This document shows positions 16,271-24,802 of a DNA stretch of 64,000 nucleotides, in pieces. The position numbers and the translations under genes were made by a program. Origin of the DNA: MPNO01 sp965205995 (GTDB lineage Bacteria; Pseudomonadota; Alphaproteobacteria; MPNO01). The notes below the pieces were generated by a model, which did no database searches, was not told where the DNA came from, and saw only the letters and a program-made list of their open reading frames with translations. The stretch is from NCBI GenBank assembly GCA_965205995.1, contig OZ242200.1, positions 4,402,001-4,466,000 of the forward strand. The letters run 5' to 3'. Position 1 is the first letter of the stretch. Each line of letters opens with the position of its first letter.

Positions 16271-17275
16271 ATGTCAGCTGAGAAGAGCAACGGTGCCAAT
16301 GGCAGCGCGCCCGTGCTGCCCGACATGACGGTGTCGGTGCGCCAGGTCTTCGGACTGGACACCGACTTGCAGGTCCCGGCGTTCAGCGTCGCGCCATCGG
16401 AGCACGTGCCCGACCTCGATGAGACCTATTGCTTCGATCTCGATACCACGCTCGCGATCCTGGTCGCCCTCAAGCACAACCGGCGGCTGCTGATCCAGGG
16501 TTACCACGGAACCGGCAAGTCGACCCATATCGAGCAGGTGACGTCGCGCCTCAACTGGCCCTGCATCCGGGTCAATCTCGACAGCCACATCAGCCGTATC
16601 GATCTGATCGGCAAGGACGCGATCGTCCTGCGCGACGGCAAGCAGGTGACCGAGTTCCGCGAGGGTATCCTTCCCTGGGCGCTGCAGAGCCCGTGCGCGC
16701 TGGTGTTCGATGAATACGATGCCGGCCGGCCCGACGTGATGTTCGTCATCCAGCGCGTGCTGGAGGTCGACGGCAAGATGACGCTGCTGGATCAGAACCG
16801 CGTGATCCGGCCGCACCCGGCCTTCCGGCTGATGGCGACGGCCAACACGGTCGGGCTCGGCGACACGACTGGCCTCTACCACGGCACCCAGCAGATCAAC
16901 CAGGGCCAGCTCGACCGCTGGAACCTGGTGGCCACGCTCAACTACCTGCCGCGCGAGGACGAAGAGGAGATCGTGCTTTCGAAGGTGCCGGATTATGACG
17001 ACGAAAGCGGCCGCAAGACGATCAGCGCGATGGTCTCGGTCGCCGACATGACAAGGGCCGGCTTCATGAACGGCGATATCTCCACCGTGATGTCGCCCCG
17101 GACCGTCATCACCTGGGCCGAGAACAGCCGGTTGTTCGACGACATCGCGACCGCCTTCCGGATGACCTTCCTCAACAAATGCGACGAGCTGGAGCGGCCG
17201 GCCGTCGCCGAGTACTACCAGCGCTGCATGGGTGAAGACCTGCCCGAAGCCGCGGCCGGGTTGGCGCGCGGCTAA
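16271..17275 (+). CDS. cobS: Cobaltochelatase subunit CobS
   Basis: 334 aa AAA+ ATPase of the aerobic cobaltochelatase (CobNST), which inserts cobalt into hydrogenobyrinic acid diamide. Walker A GYHGTGKST lies near residue 79; Walker B is LVFDEYDAG near 144; sensor-1 like ATANTVG follows. The N-terminus DMTVSVRQVFGLDTDLQVP is typical of CobS. Cytoplasmic. The partner cobT follows at once. The large catalytic subunit CobN is not in this window. Confidence 0.96.
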   Translation: MSAEKSNGANGSAPVLPDMTVSVRQVFGLDTDLQVPAFSVAPSEHVPDLDETYCFDLDTTLAILVALKHNRRLLIQGYHGTGKSTHIEQVTSRLNWPCIRVNLDSHISRIDLIGKDAIVLRDGKQVTEFREGILPWALQSPCALVFDEYDAGRPDVMFVIQRVLEVDGKMTLLDQNRVIRPHPAFRLMATANTVGLGDTTGLYHGTQQINQGQLDRWNLVATLNYLPREDEEEIVLSKVPDYDDESGRKTISAMVSVADMTRAGFMNGDISTVMSPRTVITWAENSRLFDDIATAFRMTFLNKCDELERPAVAEYYQRCMGEDLPEAAAGLARG

Positions 17276-17294
17276 CGGTCCGGCGGTCCGCTCG

Positions 17295-19181
17295 GTGAGT
17301 TCGACACCGGCCGATTCCCCGATCGAGGCGTTCCGCCGCGTCACCGGCGCGGCGATGCGCGCGATCGCCCGGCGCGACGACGTGACGGTCAATTTCGGCG
17401 CCGAGCCGCGCCTGATCGAGAACCAGGCGCGGCTGCCGGTGCCGTCGCGCGATCTGCCCGACAACGAGGTTTCCGAACTCCGCGGCGAAGCCGATGCGAT
17501 GGCGCTCAAGCTGCGCCATCACGACACCGACCTCCATGCCCGCCGCGCGCCGGCCGGCGAGACCGCGCGGGCAGTGTTCGAATCTCTCGAACAGGTCCGG
17601 GTCGAGACCATCGGCGCCCGGCGCATGGCCGGCGTCGCGGCCAATCTCGAATCCGCCCTCGCCGCGCGCTGCCAGGCGCGGGGCTACGCCCGGATCAGCG
17701 ATGTCGAGGACGCGCCCATCGCCGAGGCCGTCGGAATGCTGGCGCGGGAGAAATGGTCGGGCAAGCCGCTGCCCGAGGCGGCGCGGCCGCTGACCGATCT
17801 TTGGCGCGAGGAGATCGGCGACAAGATCGACGCCGACCTCGCGGCGCTGGAGGCCGCCATCGGCGACCAGGAAATTTTCGCGCGGACGGCAAACAAGCTG
17901 CTCTACGACCTCGATCTGCTGGATGAGGAGCCGGGCGAGGGCGACAGCGAAACGGCCGACCAGAGCGAGGACAGCGAGGAGTCCGACTCGGAGGACGAAG
18001 ACGCCGAGGCGGCCGAGATGGACGGCGCCGCAGCCGAGATGGAGGGTTCGCCGTCCTCCGAGATGGAAGACGGCGAGGGCGAGGACTCCGAGGATTCGAT
18101 GGCCGAACAGGCCCAGGAAGAAATGATGCCCGGGACCGGCGACGAGGAAGGCGAACGCGCGCAACGCCGCCGCGGCGACGGCTTCCTTCCCGGCGAGTCG
18201 CGCCAACCTGCCTACCGGCCCTATACCCTCGATTTCGACGAGGTGATCGACGCCCAGGACCTTTGCGACGCCGACGAGCTCGCCCGGCTGCGGCAGCATC
18301 TCGACCAACAGCTCGCCCATCTTCAGGGGGTGATCGCCCGCCTCGCCAACCGGTTGCAGCGGCGCCTCCTCGCCCAGCAATCCCGGTCCTGGGAATTCGA
18401 TCTCGAGGAGGGGCTGCTCGACGCCGGCAGGCTTTCCCGCGTGGTGGTCAACCCGATGCACCCGCTGAGCTACAAGATGGAGAAGCAGACGGAGTTCCGC
18501 GACACCGCCGTCTCGCTCCTGATCGACAATTCGGGGTCGATGCGCGGCCGGCCCATCACGGTCGCGGCGATGAGCGCCGACATCCTCGCGCGCACGCTCG
18601 AACGCTGCGGCGTGAAGGTCGAAATCCTCGGCTTCACCACCCGCGCCTGGAAGGGCGGTCAGGCGCGCGAGAGGTGGCTATCCGACGGCAAGACACCCAA
18701 CCCCGGCCGGCTGAACGACCTCCGCCACATCGTCTACAAGGACGCGGACGCGCCCTGGCGCCGGGCCCGCAAGTCGCTCGGGCTGATGCTGCGCGAAGGG
18801 TTGCTGAAGGAAAACATCGACGGCGAGGCGCTGATCTGGGCGCATCAGCGGCTCATCGTCCGGCCGGAGCAGCGGCGCATCCTGATGGTCATTTCGGACG
18901 GCGCGCCGGTCGACGACTCGACGCTCTCGGTCAACCCGGGCAACTATCTGGAGCGCCATCTCCGCGACGTCATCGGCTGGATCGAGGGACATTCGCCGGT
19001 CGAGCTGACGGCGATCGGAATCGGCCACGACGTGACCCGCTACTACAACCGCGCGGTGACGATCATGGATGCCGAGCAGCTCGGCGGCACGATGATGGGC
19101 CGTTTGACGGAGCTCTTCGACGACGATGTCGTTGGGCCGCGCGGCGGTCGCGCCGCCGTCGGCGGGCGTCTGATCGCCTGA
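17295..19181 (+). CDS. cobT: Cobaltochelatase subunit CobT
   Basis: About 628 aa from the GTG at 17295 (VSSTPADSPIEAFRRV). An in-frame ATG at 17232 would overlap the end of cobS by 44 nt and add residues not typical of the family. An N-terminal helical domain is followed by a very acidic, low-complexity linker at about residues 207-275 (long runs of Asp, Glu and Ser). The C-terminal von Willebrand A domain has the MIDAS motif DNSGSMRG near residue 412 and ends with a conserved SDGAPVDDSTL. CobT works with the CobS ATPase as the chaperone part of cobaltochelatase. No clear Shine-Dalgarno precedes the GTG, which is consistent with coupling to cobS. Confidence 0.94.
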   Translation: MSSTPADSPIEAFRRVTGAAMRAIARRDDVTVNFGAEPRLIENQARLPVPSRDLPDNEVSELRGEADAMALKLRHHDTDLHARRAPAGETARAVFESLEQVRVETIGARRMAGVAANLESALAARCQARGYARISDVEDAPIAEAVGMLAREKWSGKPLPEAARPLTDLWREEIGDKIDADLAALEAAIGDQEIFARTANKLLYDLDLLDEEPGEGDSETADQSEDSEESDSEDEDAEAAEMDGAAAEMEGSPSSEMEDGEGEDSEDSMAEQAQEEMMPGTGDEEGERAQRRRGDGFLPGESRQPAYRPYTLDFDEVIDAQDLCDADELARLRQHLDQQLAHLQGVIARLANRLQRRLLAQQSRSWEFDLEEGLLDAGRLSRVVVNPMHPLSYKMEKQTEFRDTAVSLLIDNSGSMRGRPITVAAMSADILARTLERCGVKVEILGFTTRAWKGGQARERWLSDGKTPNPGRLNDLRHIVYKDADAPWRRARKSLGLMLREGLLKENIDGEALIWAHQRLIVRPEQRRILMVISDGAPVDDSTLSVNPGNYLERHLRDVIGWIEGHSPVELTAIGIGHDVTRYYNRAVTIMDAEQLGGTMMGRLTELFDDDVVGPRGGRAAVGGRLIA

Positions 19182-19194
19182 CCGTTCGCGGCGC

Positions 19195-19488
19195 TCAGCC
19201 CGCGGCCGCGGCGTTCACCTTCCTGATCTGGCGCTTGATGCGGACCGCTTCCTGGGTGAGCTTCCCATTCGAGGTGCCGAGCAAATACGCGTCCAGCCCG
19301 CCATTGTGTTCGATCGAGCGGATCGTCCGCGCGGTCAGCCGCAGCTTGACCGTCCTGCCGAGCGCATCCGACAACAGCGACGTCTGCTGCAGGTTGGGCA
19401 GGAACCGCCGCCTGTTCTTGTTGTTCGCGTGGCTGACATTGTTTCCTGTCAGCACACCCTGACCTGTCACGCTGCAACGCCGGGCCAT
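19195..19488 (-). CDS. rpmB: 50S ribosomal protein L28
   Basis: 97 aa, exact family length. Begins MARRCSVTGQGVLTGNNVSH and contains NKNRRRFLPNLQ and TARTIRSIEHNGGLDAYLL. Start at 19488; longer in-frame readings add the non-coding strand of the next gene. It is encoded convergently with cobT, 13 nt apart. The usual L28 zinc-binding Cys residues are reduced to one, as in many alphaproteobacteria. Confidence 0.97.
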   Translation of the reverse strand: MARRCSVTGQGVLTGNNVSHANNKNRRRFLPNLQQTSLLSDALGRTVKLRLTARTIRSIEHNGGLDAYLLGTSNGKLTQEAVRIKRQIRKVNAAAAG

Positions 19489-19543
19489 CGTCCGCACTCC
19501 GTTCGGATGAGGCCGGATTTGTAATCGTCCCCACGCGCTCCCG

Positions 19544-20798
19544 TCAAGCCGTCCGTTCGCGAAGCGCAAGCGCGAGCGCCAGGACGGCCGCCGCCAGCAT
19601 CGCCGCAGAGCCGAGCAGGAACGGGTCATGCCCGAATCCTGCGAAGATCGAACCGCTGAGCGCCGGCCCGAGGATCCGGCCGCCCAGTCATGCCCGAATC
19701 CTGCCGAACCGCTGAGCGCCGGCCCCGAGGAGCGCGCCGCGTTCGTGCGCCCGAATCCTGCGCGCGCTGCGAGATCAGGCCGCCGGAGGACTGCGAAATA
19801 CCGAGGAGCGCGCCGCGTTCGTGCGGCTGCGCGCGCTGCGAGATCAGCGAGGACAGGGAGGGGCCGCAGACCGAAACCCCGGCGACGATCAGGCCGAGCC
19901 CCAGCATCACCCCGGCCGTTCCCCCCGCCGCCGGCATGATCAGGCAACCCGCCATCGTCGCGCCCATGCCCGCCGCAACCGTATAGCGTTCGCCGGCGCG
20001 CCGTGCGATCGGGCCGATCGCCACACCCTGGATCAGGACGGCGACCCCGCCCATGTAGGCGTACATATAGCCGTTCCGCGTCGGCCCCCAGCCGAACCGC
20101 GCCTCCGACCACAGCGCGAAAACGGTCTCGATCCCGGCGAATACGAAGGGGGTCGAAAAGACCAGCAGGAGAAGCGGTACGATTTCCGCCTCGCGGACCC
20201 TGCGCCAGACCCGCCCGCCGGTGCTCGCCCGGGCGCGGGCGCGCTGGTCTCCGCCCGCGCTCTCGCGCAACAGGATCGCGGTGAGCACGAAGGCGAGGGC
20301 GGCGATGGCGGCGGCGAACAGGAAGGGGGACGCGAAATCCGCCTGCAATGGATCCGGCCCGGCAAGCAGGCCGCCGATAGCCGGCCCCACCACGAACCCG
20401 AGACCGGCGGCCGCGCCGACGCGGCCCATCGCGCCCGCGCGGCGGTCGGGCGGCACGAGATCCGCGACATAGGCGTGCGCGACCCCGATATTGCCGGCCA
20501 TGATGCCGCCGAAGGCGCGGGCGAGAAACAGCCCTTCCAGCGTATCGGTGTGGGCGAGCCAGATATAGGCAAGGCAGGAGCCGAGCGAGGTCGCGAGCAA
20601 CACCGGCTTGCGGCCGATGCGGTCGCTGACCCTGCCCCAGACCGGCGCGAAGACAAACTGGGCCGCGGTGTAGCTCGCCGCGACCAGCGTCACGGTTCCC
20701 GGGCTGGCGCCGAAGGCCTGGGCATAGAAGGGCTGAAGAGGAAGGACGATCCCGAAGCCGATCAGGTCGACGAATACGGTGAGAAGCAGTGCTGGCAC
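19544..20798 (-). pseudogene. MFS transporter (Tet/TCR-like), frameshifted by a 101-nt mosaic insertion
   Basis: Intact for about 340 codons: MPALLLTVFVDLIGFGIVLP at the start, GRVSDRIGRKPVLL (loop 2-3 motif), 10 or more hydrophobic segments. At 19779 the frame enters a 101-nt insertion (about 19678-19778) bounded by GGCCGCC repeats, and the reading now stops at 19626. If the insertion is removed, the frame continues as GRILGPALSGSIFAGFGHD and ends ALRERTA with TGA at 19544-19546, a normal family C-terminus. The last helix is therefore lost or scrambled. I give the span of the ancestral gene. It is either a recent mutation or an assembly error. The substrate is unknown; a drug or metabolite exporter is usual for this family. 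Confidence 0.8.
19625..19847. repeat. Mosaic of four short direct repeats inside the MFS gene
   Basis: Four units recur in direct orientation. An 18-mer lies at 19625-19642 and 19687-19704, with 14 nt of it again at 19749-19762. A 21-mer lies at 19649-19669 and 19705-19725. A 25-mer lies at 19725-19749 and 19801-19825. A 21-mer lies at 19758-19778 and 19827-19847. One copy of each sits in the conserved MFS frame; the second copies form the 101-nt insert, abutting with no unique sequence between them and in the same order as the originals. Confidence 0.85.
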
Positions 20799-20859
20799 GG
20801 GATCCCCGCAGGAGCCGGTAAACGGTTCGGTGCGCCGTCAGTCGATCCGCACGGCCGGA

Positions 20860-21720
20860 CTACCAGGCAAGGCCCGGCACGGTGTAGGTCGGCATCGCCC
20901 GGTGCTCCTCGTAGAGGTCTTCAAGGGCCCGGCCGCCGCATTCGATCTCGCCCGCGTGCAGCCCGGTGAGGACCAGGGCCGACGCCAGCCCCGCCGCATC
21001 CGCTCCCACTATGTCGGTCCCGAGCGAATCGCCGATCGCCACTATGCGGTCTCGCGGCATGCCTCCGAGCCGGGCGAGGCATGTGTCGTAGATCGCCGGG
21101 TGCGGTTTGCCGTGATAGGCAACGCTGCCGCCGAGTTCCTCGTAGCGCGCGGCCAGCGCGCCGGCGCAAAGCATCTCCGCGCCGCCCTGCATGACACTGA
21201 GATCGGGGTTGGCGCAGATCATGGGAAGGCCCAGCCCGGCTGCGTGCGCAAGGTCGTCCTCGTAATCGGCCATCGCGGCGCCGCTGCGCCACGGACCGAT
21301 ATTGACGATGAACTCCGCTTCCTCGAACCTCTGGACCGGCTCAAGGTCGAGCCCCGCCAGGATGTCGTTGCCGAACCTCTCTCCGAGGACGATACAGCGT
21401 CTTCCGAGCGCGGCGTGAAAGGGATCCGCGCGCCCGGCGAGCGCCGCATGGACCGACTCGCCCGAGGCGAGGACGTTGCGCCGGTGCCGTTCGGGCAGTT
21501 CGAGCCGCGCGAGCATGCGCGCCACGTCCCGCGACCGCCTCGGCGCGTTGGTCAGAAACACCACGCCCTTGCCGCGTTCCGCCAGCCGGTCCAGCGTCGC
21601 GCACGCGCCGGGGTACAGCCGCAGACCGTCATGGATGACTCCCCACACGTCGACGATGAAACCGTCGAAGAGGTCCGCCAAAGGCGCGACGCCGGTCAGC
21701 GCAACGGGTTCTCGGGTCAT
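20860..21720 (-). CDS. HAD-superfamily hydrolase, class IIA (TIGR01459-like)
   Basis: 286 aa. The nucleophile motif is FIVDVWGVIHDGL (first Asp about residue 20), followed by FLTNAPRRS (motif II) and a C-terminal AIGDSLGTDIVGADAAG (motif IV). The large C2 cap and length match the NagD/TIGR01459 group of cytosolic phosphatases. Substrate unknown; sugar phosphates or nucleotides are usual. The start is the ATG at 21720, preceded by AGAGGAA. It is divergent from sufE. No signal peptide. Confidence 0.88.
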   Translation of the reverse strand: MTREPVALTGVAPLADLFDGFIVDVWGVIHDGLRLYPGACATLDRLAERGKGVVFLTNAPRRSRDVARMLARLELPERHRRNVLASGESVHAALAGRADPFHAALGRRCIVLGERFGNDILAGLDLEPVQRFEEAEFIVNIGPWRSGAAMADYEDDLAHAAGLGLPMICANPDLSVMQGGAEMLCAGALAARYEELGGSVAYHGKPHPAIYDTCLARLGGMPRDRIVAIGDSLGTDIVGADAAGLASALVLTGLHAGEIECGGRALEDLYEEHRAMPTYTVPGLAW

Positions 21721-21783
21721 TTCCTCTGGATGCCATGCCGGTCGGCAAAAGGAAAGCGCCGCCGGATCCCTCCGCCACATCCA

Positions 21784-21812
21784 TTGCCGGACCCCGGAGC
21801 GTGCTCTATATC
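21784..21812 (+). promoter_or_regulatory. Candidate promoter for sufE
   Basis: TTGCCG (21784-21789), a 17-nt spacer and TATATC (21807-21812) lie in the gap between the divergent HAD and sufE genes. A start site near 21819 would fall after the in-frame ATG at 21815, which supports the GTG at 21842 as the sufE start. Confidence 0.45.
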
Positions 21813-21841
21813 GGATGCCACGCGAGCGGGAGCGGAGCGGA

Positions 21842-22282
21842 GTGCCTGGCGCTATCGAACAGATCGAGAGTGTCGACGAAGCCAAGCGCAACATCGTCGA
21901 GGATTTCGCCTTTCTCGGCGACTGGGTGCAGCGTTACGAATACATCGTCGACCTCGGCAAGGGCCTCGACGGGCTCGACGAGGCCGAGAAGGTCGACGAC
22001 CGGCTGGTGCCGGGCTGCCAGTCACGGGTCTGGTTCTACGCCGACCGGGACGGGACGAGGCTCCGCTTCCGGGCCGACAGCGACGCAATCATCGTGCGCG
22101 GGCTGATCGCCATCCTGCTCCGGATCTATTCCAATCGCACCCCGGAGGAGATTCTGGCGACCCCGCCTTCGTTCTTCGAGGCGCTGGAGCTCGGATCGCA
22201 TCTGAGCGGCAGCCGCGCCAACGGTCTGCACGCCATGGTCCTGCGTATCCACCAGTTCGCCTCGACCGGGGGAGGCGCTTAG
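21842..22282 (+). CDS. sufE: Sulfur-acceptor protein SufE
   Basis: 146 aa from GTG at 21842. SufE takes persulfide sulfur from SufS and passes it to the SUF scaffold for Fe-S cluster assembly. The active-site Cys lies in DRLVPGCQSRVWF. The C-terminal SHLSGSRANGLHAMV is typical. A purine-rich GGAGCGGA precedes the GTG; an in-frame ATG at 21815 is the alternative start. It is followed 7 nt later by the aminotransferase gene, whose AGGAGG Shine-Dalgarno overlaps the sufE stop. Confidence 0.93.
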   Translation: MPGAIEQIESVDEAKRNIVEDFAFLGDWVQRYEYIVDLGKGLDGLDEAEKVDDRLVPGCQSRVWFYADRDGTRLRFRADSDAIIVRGLIAILLRIYSNRTPEEILATPPSFFEALELGSHLSGSRANGLHAMVLRIHQFASTGGGA

Positions 22283-22289
22283 GAGGGGC

Positions 22290-23150
22290 ATGGCCGGGAA
22301 ATCTCTCACCTATTGCGACGGCGTCTGGCACGAGGGCAACCCGCCGCTGCTCGGACCGATGGACCATGGCTGGTGGATGGCCTCCACCGTGTTCGACGGC
22401 GCGCGGGCGTTCGGCGGGCTTGCGCCCGATCTCGACCTCCATTGCGCGCGCGTGGTCCGCTCGGCCGGGTCGGTGGGGATCGAGCCCGGGATCGACGCGC
22501 CGGCGATCGAAGCCCTGTGCTGGGAAGGGATCGACCGCTTCGCCCCCGACGCCGAACTCTATATCCGCCCGATGTTCTATTTAACCGACGGGTTCGTGCT
22601 GCCCGATTACGGCGCGGCACGGTTCCTGGTGACCCTCTTCGAATCTCCGCTGCCCGAATGGCGTGGGCTCACCGCCTGCCTGGTGCCGTTCCGGCGCCCC
22701 GCGCCGGACATGGCGCCGACCGACGCGAAAGCCTCCTGTCTCTATCCCAATGTGATCCGCTGCATGAGAGCCGCGCGGGAGAAGGGCTTCGACACCGCGA
22801 TGGTGCTCGACCCGGCGGGCAATGTGGCCGAGTTCGCGACCAACAACCTCTTCATGGCCAAGGACGGGGTGGTGAAGACGCCGGCCGCGAATGGCAGCTT
22901 CCTCGCCGGCATCACGCGATCGCGGGTGATCGCCCTCCTGCGCGGCGCCGGCGTCAGCGTCGAGGAGGCGGCGCTTTCGGTCGACGACGTGCTGGCCGCC
23001 GACGAGGTGTTTCTCACCGGAAACTACTCGAAGATCCTGCCGATCTCCCGGGTCGAGGAGCGCAGCTATCCCGAAGGGCCGATGGCCCGGCTTGCCCGTG
23101 AGCTCTATTTCGAATTCGCCGAACGCGAGGGCCGCCGCCGCGCCGCCTGA
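22290..23150 (+). CDS. Class IV PLP aminotransferase (branched-chain aminotransferase-like)
   Basis: 286 aa. Fold-type IV PLP enzyme. The Schiff-base Lys is in DAKASCLYPN (about residue 151). EFATNNLFM (residues 185-193) corresponds to the conserved phosphate-binding EGxxxNxF region with Ala in place of Gly, and FLAGITRSRV follows. It probably transfers the amino group of branched-chain or related amino acids; D-amino acid aminotransferase and aminodeoxychorismate lyase are related alternatives. Well-placed AGGAGG precedes the ATG. It converges on lysK with 3 nt between the stops. Confidence 0.88.
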   Translation: MAGKSLTYCDGVWHEGNPPLLGPMDHGWWMASTVFDGARAFGGLAPDLDLHCARVVRSAGSVGIEPGIDAPAIEALCWEGIDRFAPDAELYIRPMFYLTDGFVLPDYGAARFLVTLFESPLPEWRGLTACLVPFRRPAPDMAPTDAKASCLYPNVIRCMRAAREKGFDTAMVLDPAGNVAEFATNNLFMAKDGVVKTPAANGSFLAGITRSRVIALLRGAGVSVEEAALSVDDVLAADEVFLTGNYSKILPISRVEERSYPEGPMARLARELYFEFAEREGRRRAA

Positions 23151-23153
23151 CGT

Positions 23154-24737
23154 CTATTCCGCCGCTATGGTCTCGCCCGCCAGCACGCGGCGTATCAGGG
23201 CGACCGTCTCGGCAATCCCGTAAAGGGCGACGAACGAGCCGAAGCGCGGCCCCTGGCTCTGGCCCAGCAGCACCTCGTAAAGCGCGCGGAACCAGTCGCG
23301 CAGGCTGGCGAAGGCGTGGCGCTTGCCGATTTCGTAGACCCGGTTCTGGATGGTTTCGGCATCCGCCCCCGGCGGCAGCGATTCGAGCGCATCGGCGAGA
23401 TCGGCGATCGCGGCGCGCTCCAACGCTCCCGGCGCGCGGTATGTCTTGGCCGGCTTGACGAAGTCCCGGTAGTAGGCGATCGCATGGCGCACCAGCCGGT
23501 CGAGGATCGGCGCGCTCGCCGGCGTCGCGGTGGGCGCATAGCGGGTGATGAAGCCCCACAGCATGGCCTCGTCCTCGGCGTTGCAGACCGAGGCGAGGTT
23601 GAGCAGGAGCCCGAACCCGACATGGCCTTCCGCGGCCGGCGGGTCGCCGGCGTGGATGTGCCAGGCCGGGTTGTCCCGCGGCTCGGTCTCGTTCTCGCCG
23701 GCGAATTTCTCCAGCCAGCCCAGATAGTCGTCGACCTGTCGCGGGATGACGTCGAAATGGAGCCGCTTCGCCTTGCGTGGCGAGCCGTACATGAACAGCG
23801 CCAGACTCTCCGTCGGGGCGTAGGTCAGCCATTCCTCGACCGACAGGCCGTTGCCGCGCGACTTGGAAATCTTCTCCCCGGCTTCGTCGAGAAAGAGCTC
23901 GTAGGTGAAGCCTTCGGGAGGGCGGGCCCCGAGCAGCCGGCAAATCCGGCCCGACAGCCTGACCGAATCGATCAAATCCTTGCCCGACATCTCGTAGTCG
24001 ACGTCGAGCGCGACCCAGCGCATCGCCCAATCCGCCTTCCATTGCAGCTTGCAGTGGCCGCCGGTCACCGGGACTTCGATCCCGCCTCCGTCCCCGGCGT
24101 CGTAGGTGATGGTCCCGGCATCGACGTCGTGGGCGATCACCGGCGCCTGCAGCACCCGTCCGGTATCCGGGCAGATCGGCAGGAACGGGCTGTAGGTCGC
24201 CCGCCGTTCAGGCCCCAGCGTCGGCAGGATCACATTGGTGATCCGCTCGTAATCGGAAAGCACGGTCAACAGCGCCGAATCGAACGCGCCGGACTTGTAG
24301 CATTCGGTCGCGCTCATGAACGCGTAGTCGAAGCCGAAGCGGTCGAGGAAACCCCGAAGCCGGGCGTTGTTGTGATGGCCAAAGCTCTCATGGGTGCCGA
24401 AGGGATCGGGGATCGCGGTGAGCGGCTTGCCCAGATGCCGGCTCACCATGTCGGCATTGGGGATGTTGTCCGGGACCTTGCGAAGCCCGTCCATGTCGTC
24501 GGAAAAGGCGAAGAGGCGGCTCGGCATGTCCGACAATTCGGCCAGGGCCCGGCGCACCATCTGGGTGCGGACCACCTCTCCGAAAGTCCCGATATGGGGC
24601 AGCCCCGACGGGCCGTAGCCCGTTTGGAACAGGACATATCCCTTGTCCGGGATCGCGCCGCCGGTCCGCTTCAAGACCTTGCGCGCCTCCTCGAACGGCC
24701 AGGATCGGGGTTCTTCGGCTGGCGTCTGCCTGCTCAT
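23154..24737 (-). CDS. lysK: Lysyl-tRNA synthetase, class I
   Basis: 527 aa from ATG 24737 (MSRQTPAEEPRSWPF); a GTG three codons earlier (24746) is an alternative. Class I signature HIGH appears as LPHIGTFGEV (about residue 50) and KMSKS as KISKSRGNG (about residue 290). The class I LysRS, rather than class II LysS, is characteristic of many alphaproteobacteria and archaea. It charges tRNA-Lys with lysine. Next to it are the divergent DinG-like helicase gene (24803) and the convergent aminotransferase gene. Confidence 0.95.
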   Translation of the reverse strand: MSRQTPAEEPRSWPFEEARKVLKRTGGAIPDKGYVLFQTGYGPSGLPHIGTFGEVVRTQMVRRALAELSDMPSRLFAFSDDMDGLRKVPDNIPNADMVSRHLGKPLTAIPDPFGTHESFGHHNNARLRGFLDRFGFDYAFMSATECYKSGAFDSALLTVLSDYERITNVILPTLGPERRATYSPFLPICPDTGRVLQAPVIAHDVDAGTITYDAGDGGGIEVPVTGGHCKLQWKADWAMRWVALDVDYEMSGKDLIDSVRLSGRICRLLGARPPEGFTYELFLDEAGEKISKSRGNGLSVEEWLTYAPTESLALFMYGSPRKAKRLHFDVIPRQVDDYLGWLEKFAGENETEPRDNPAWHIHAGDPPAAEGHVGFGLLLNLASVCNAEDEAMLWGFITRYAPTATPASAPILDRLVRHAIAYYRDFVKPAKTYRAPGALERAAIADLADALESLPPGADAETIQNRVYEIGKRHAFASLRDWFRALYEVLLGQSQGPRFGSFVALYGIAETVALIRRVLAGETIAAE

Positions 24738-24802
24738 CGCGCGCACTGCCTATGGATCGGGTCGTCCGGCGTCAATCGCCGACCGTGTAGTATAGTCCGG
24801 AT

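Noticed and set aside
17900..18130. Acidic, repetitive stretch of cobT as a possible simple-repeat insertion
   Set aside because: Acidic low-complexity linkers are a normal feature of CobT.
19626..19940. Repetitive Arg/Glu-rich open frames in the mosaic region as a small novel gene
   Set aside because: They are by-products of the duplicated pieces inside the MFS gene.
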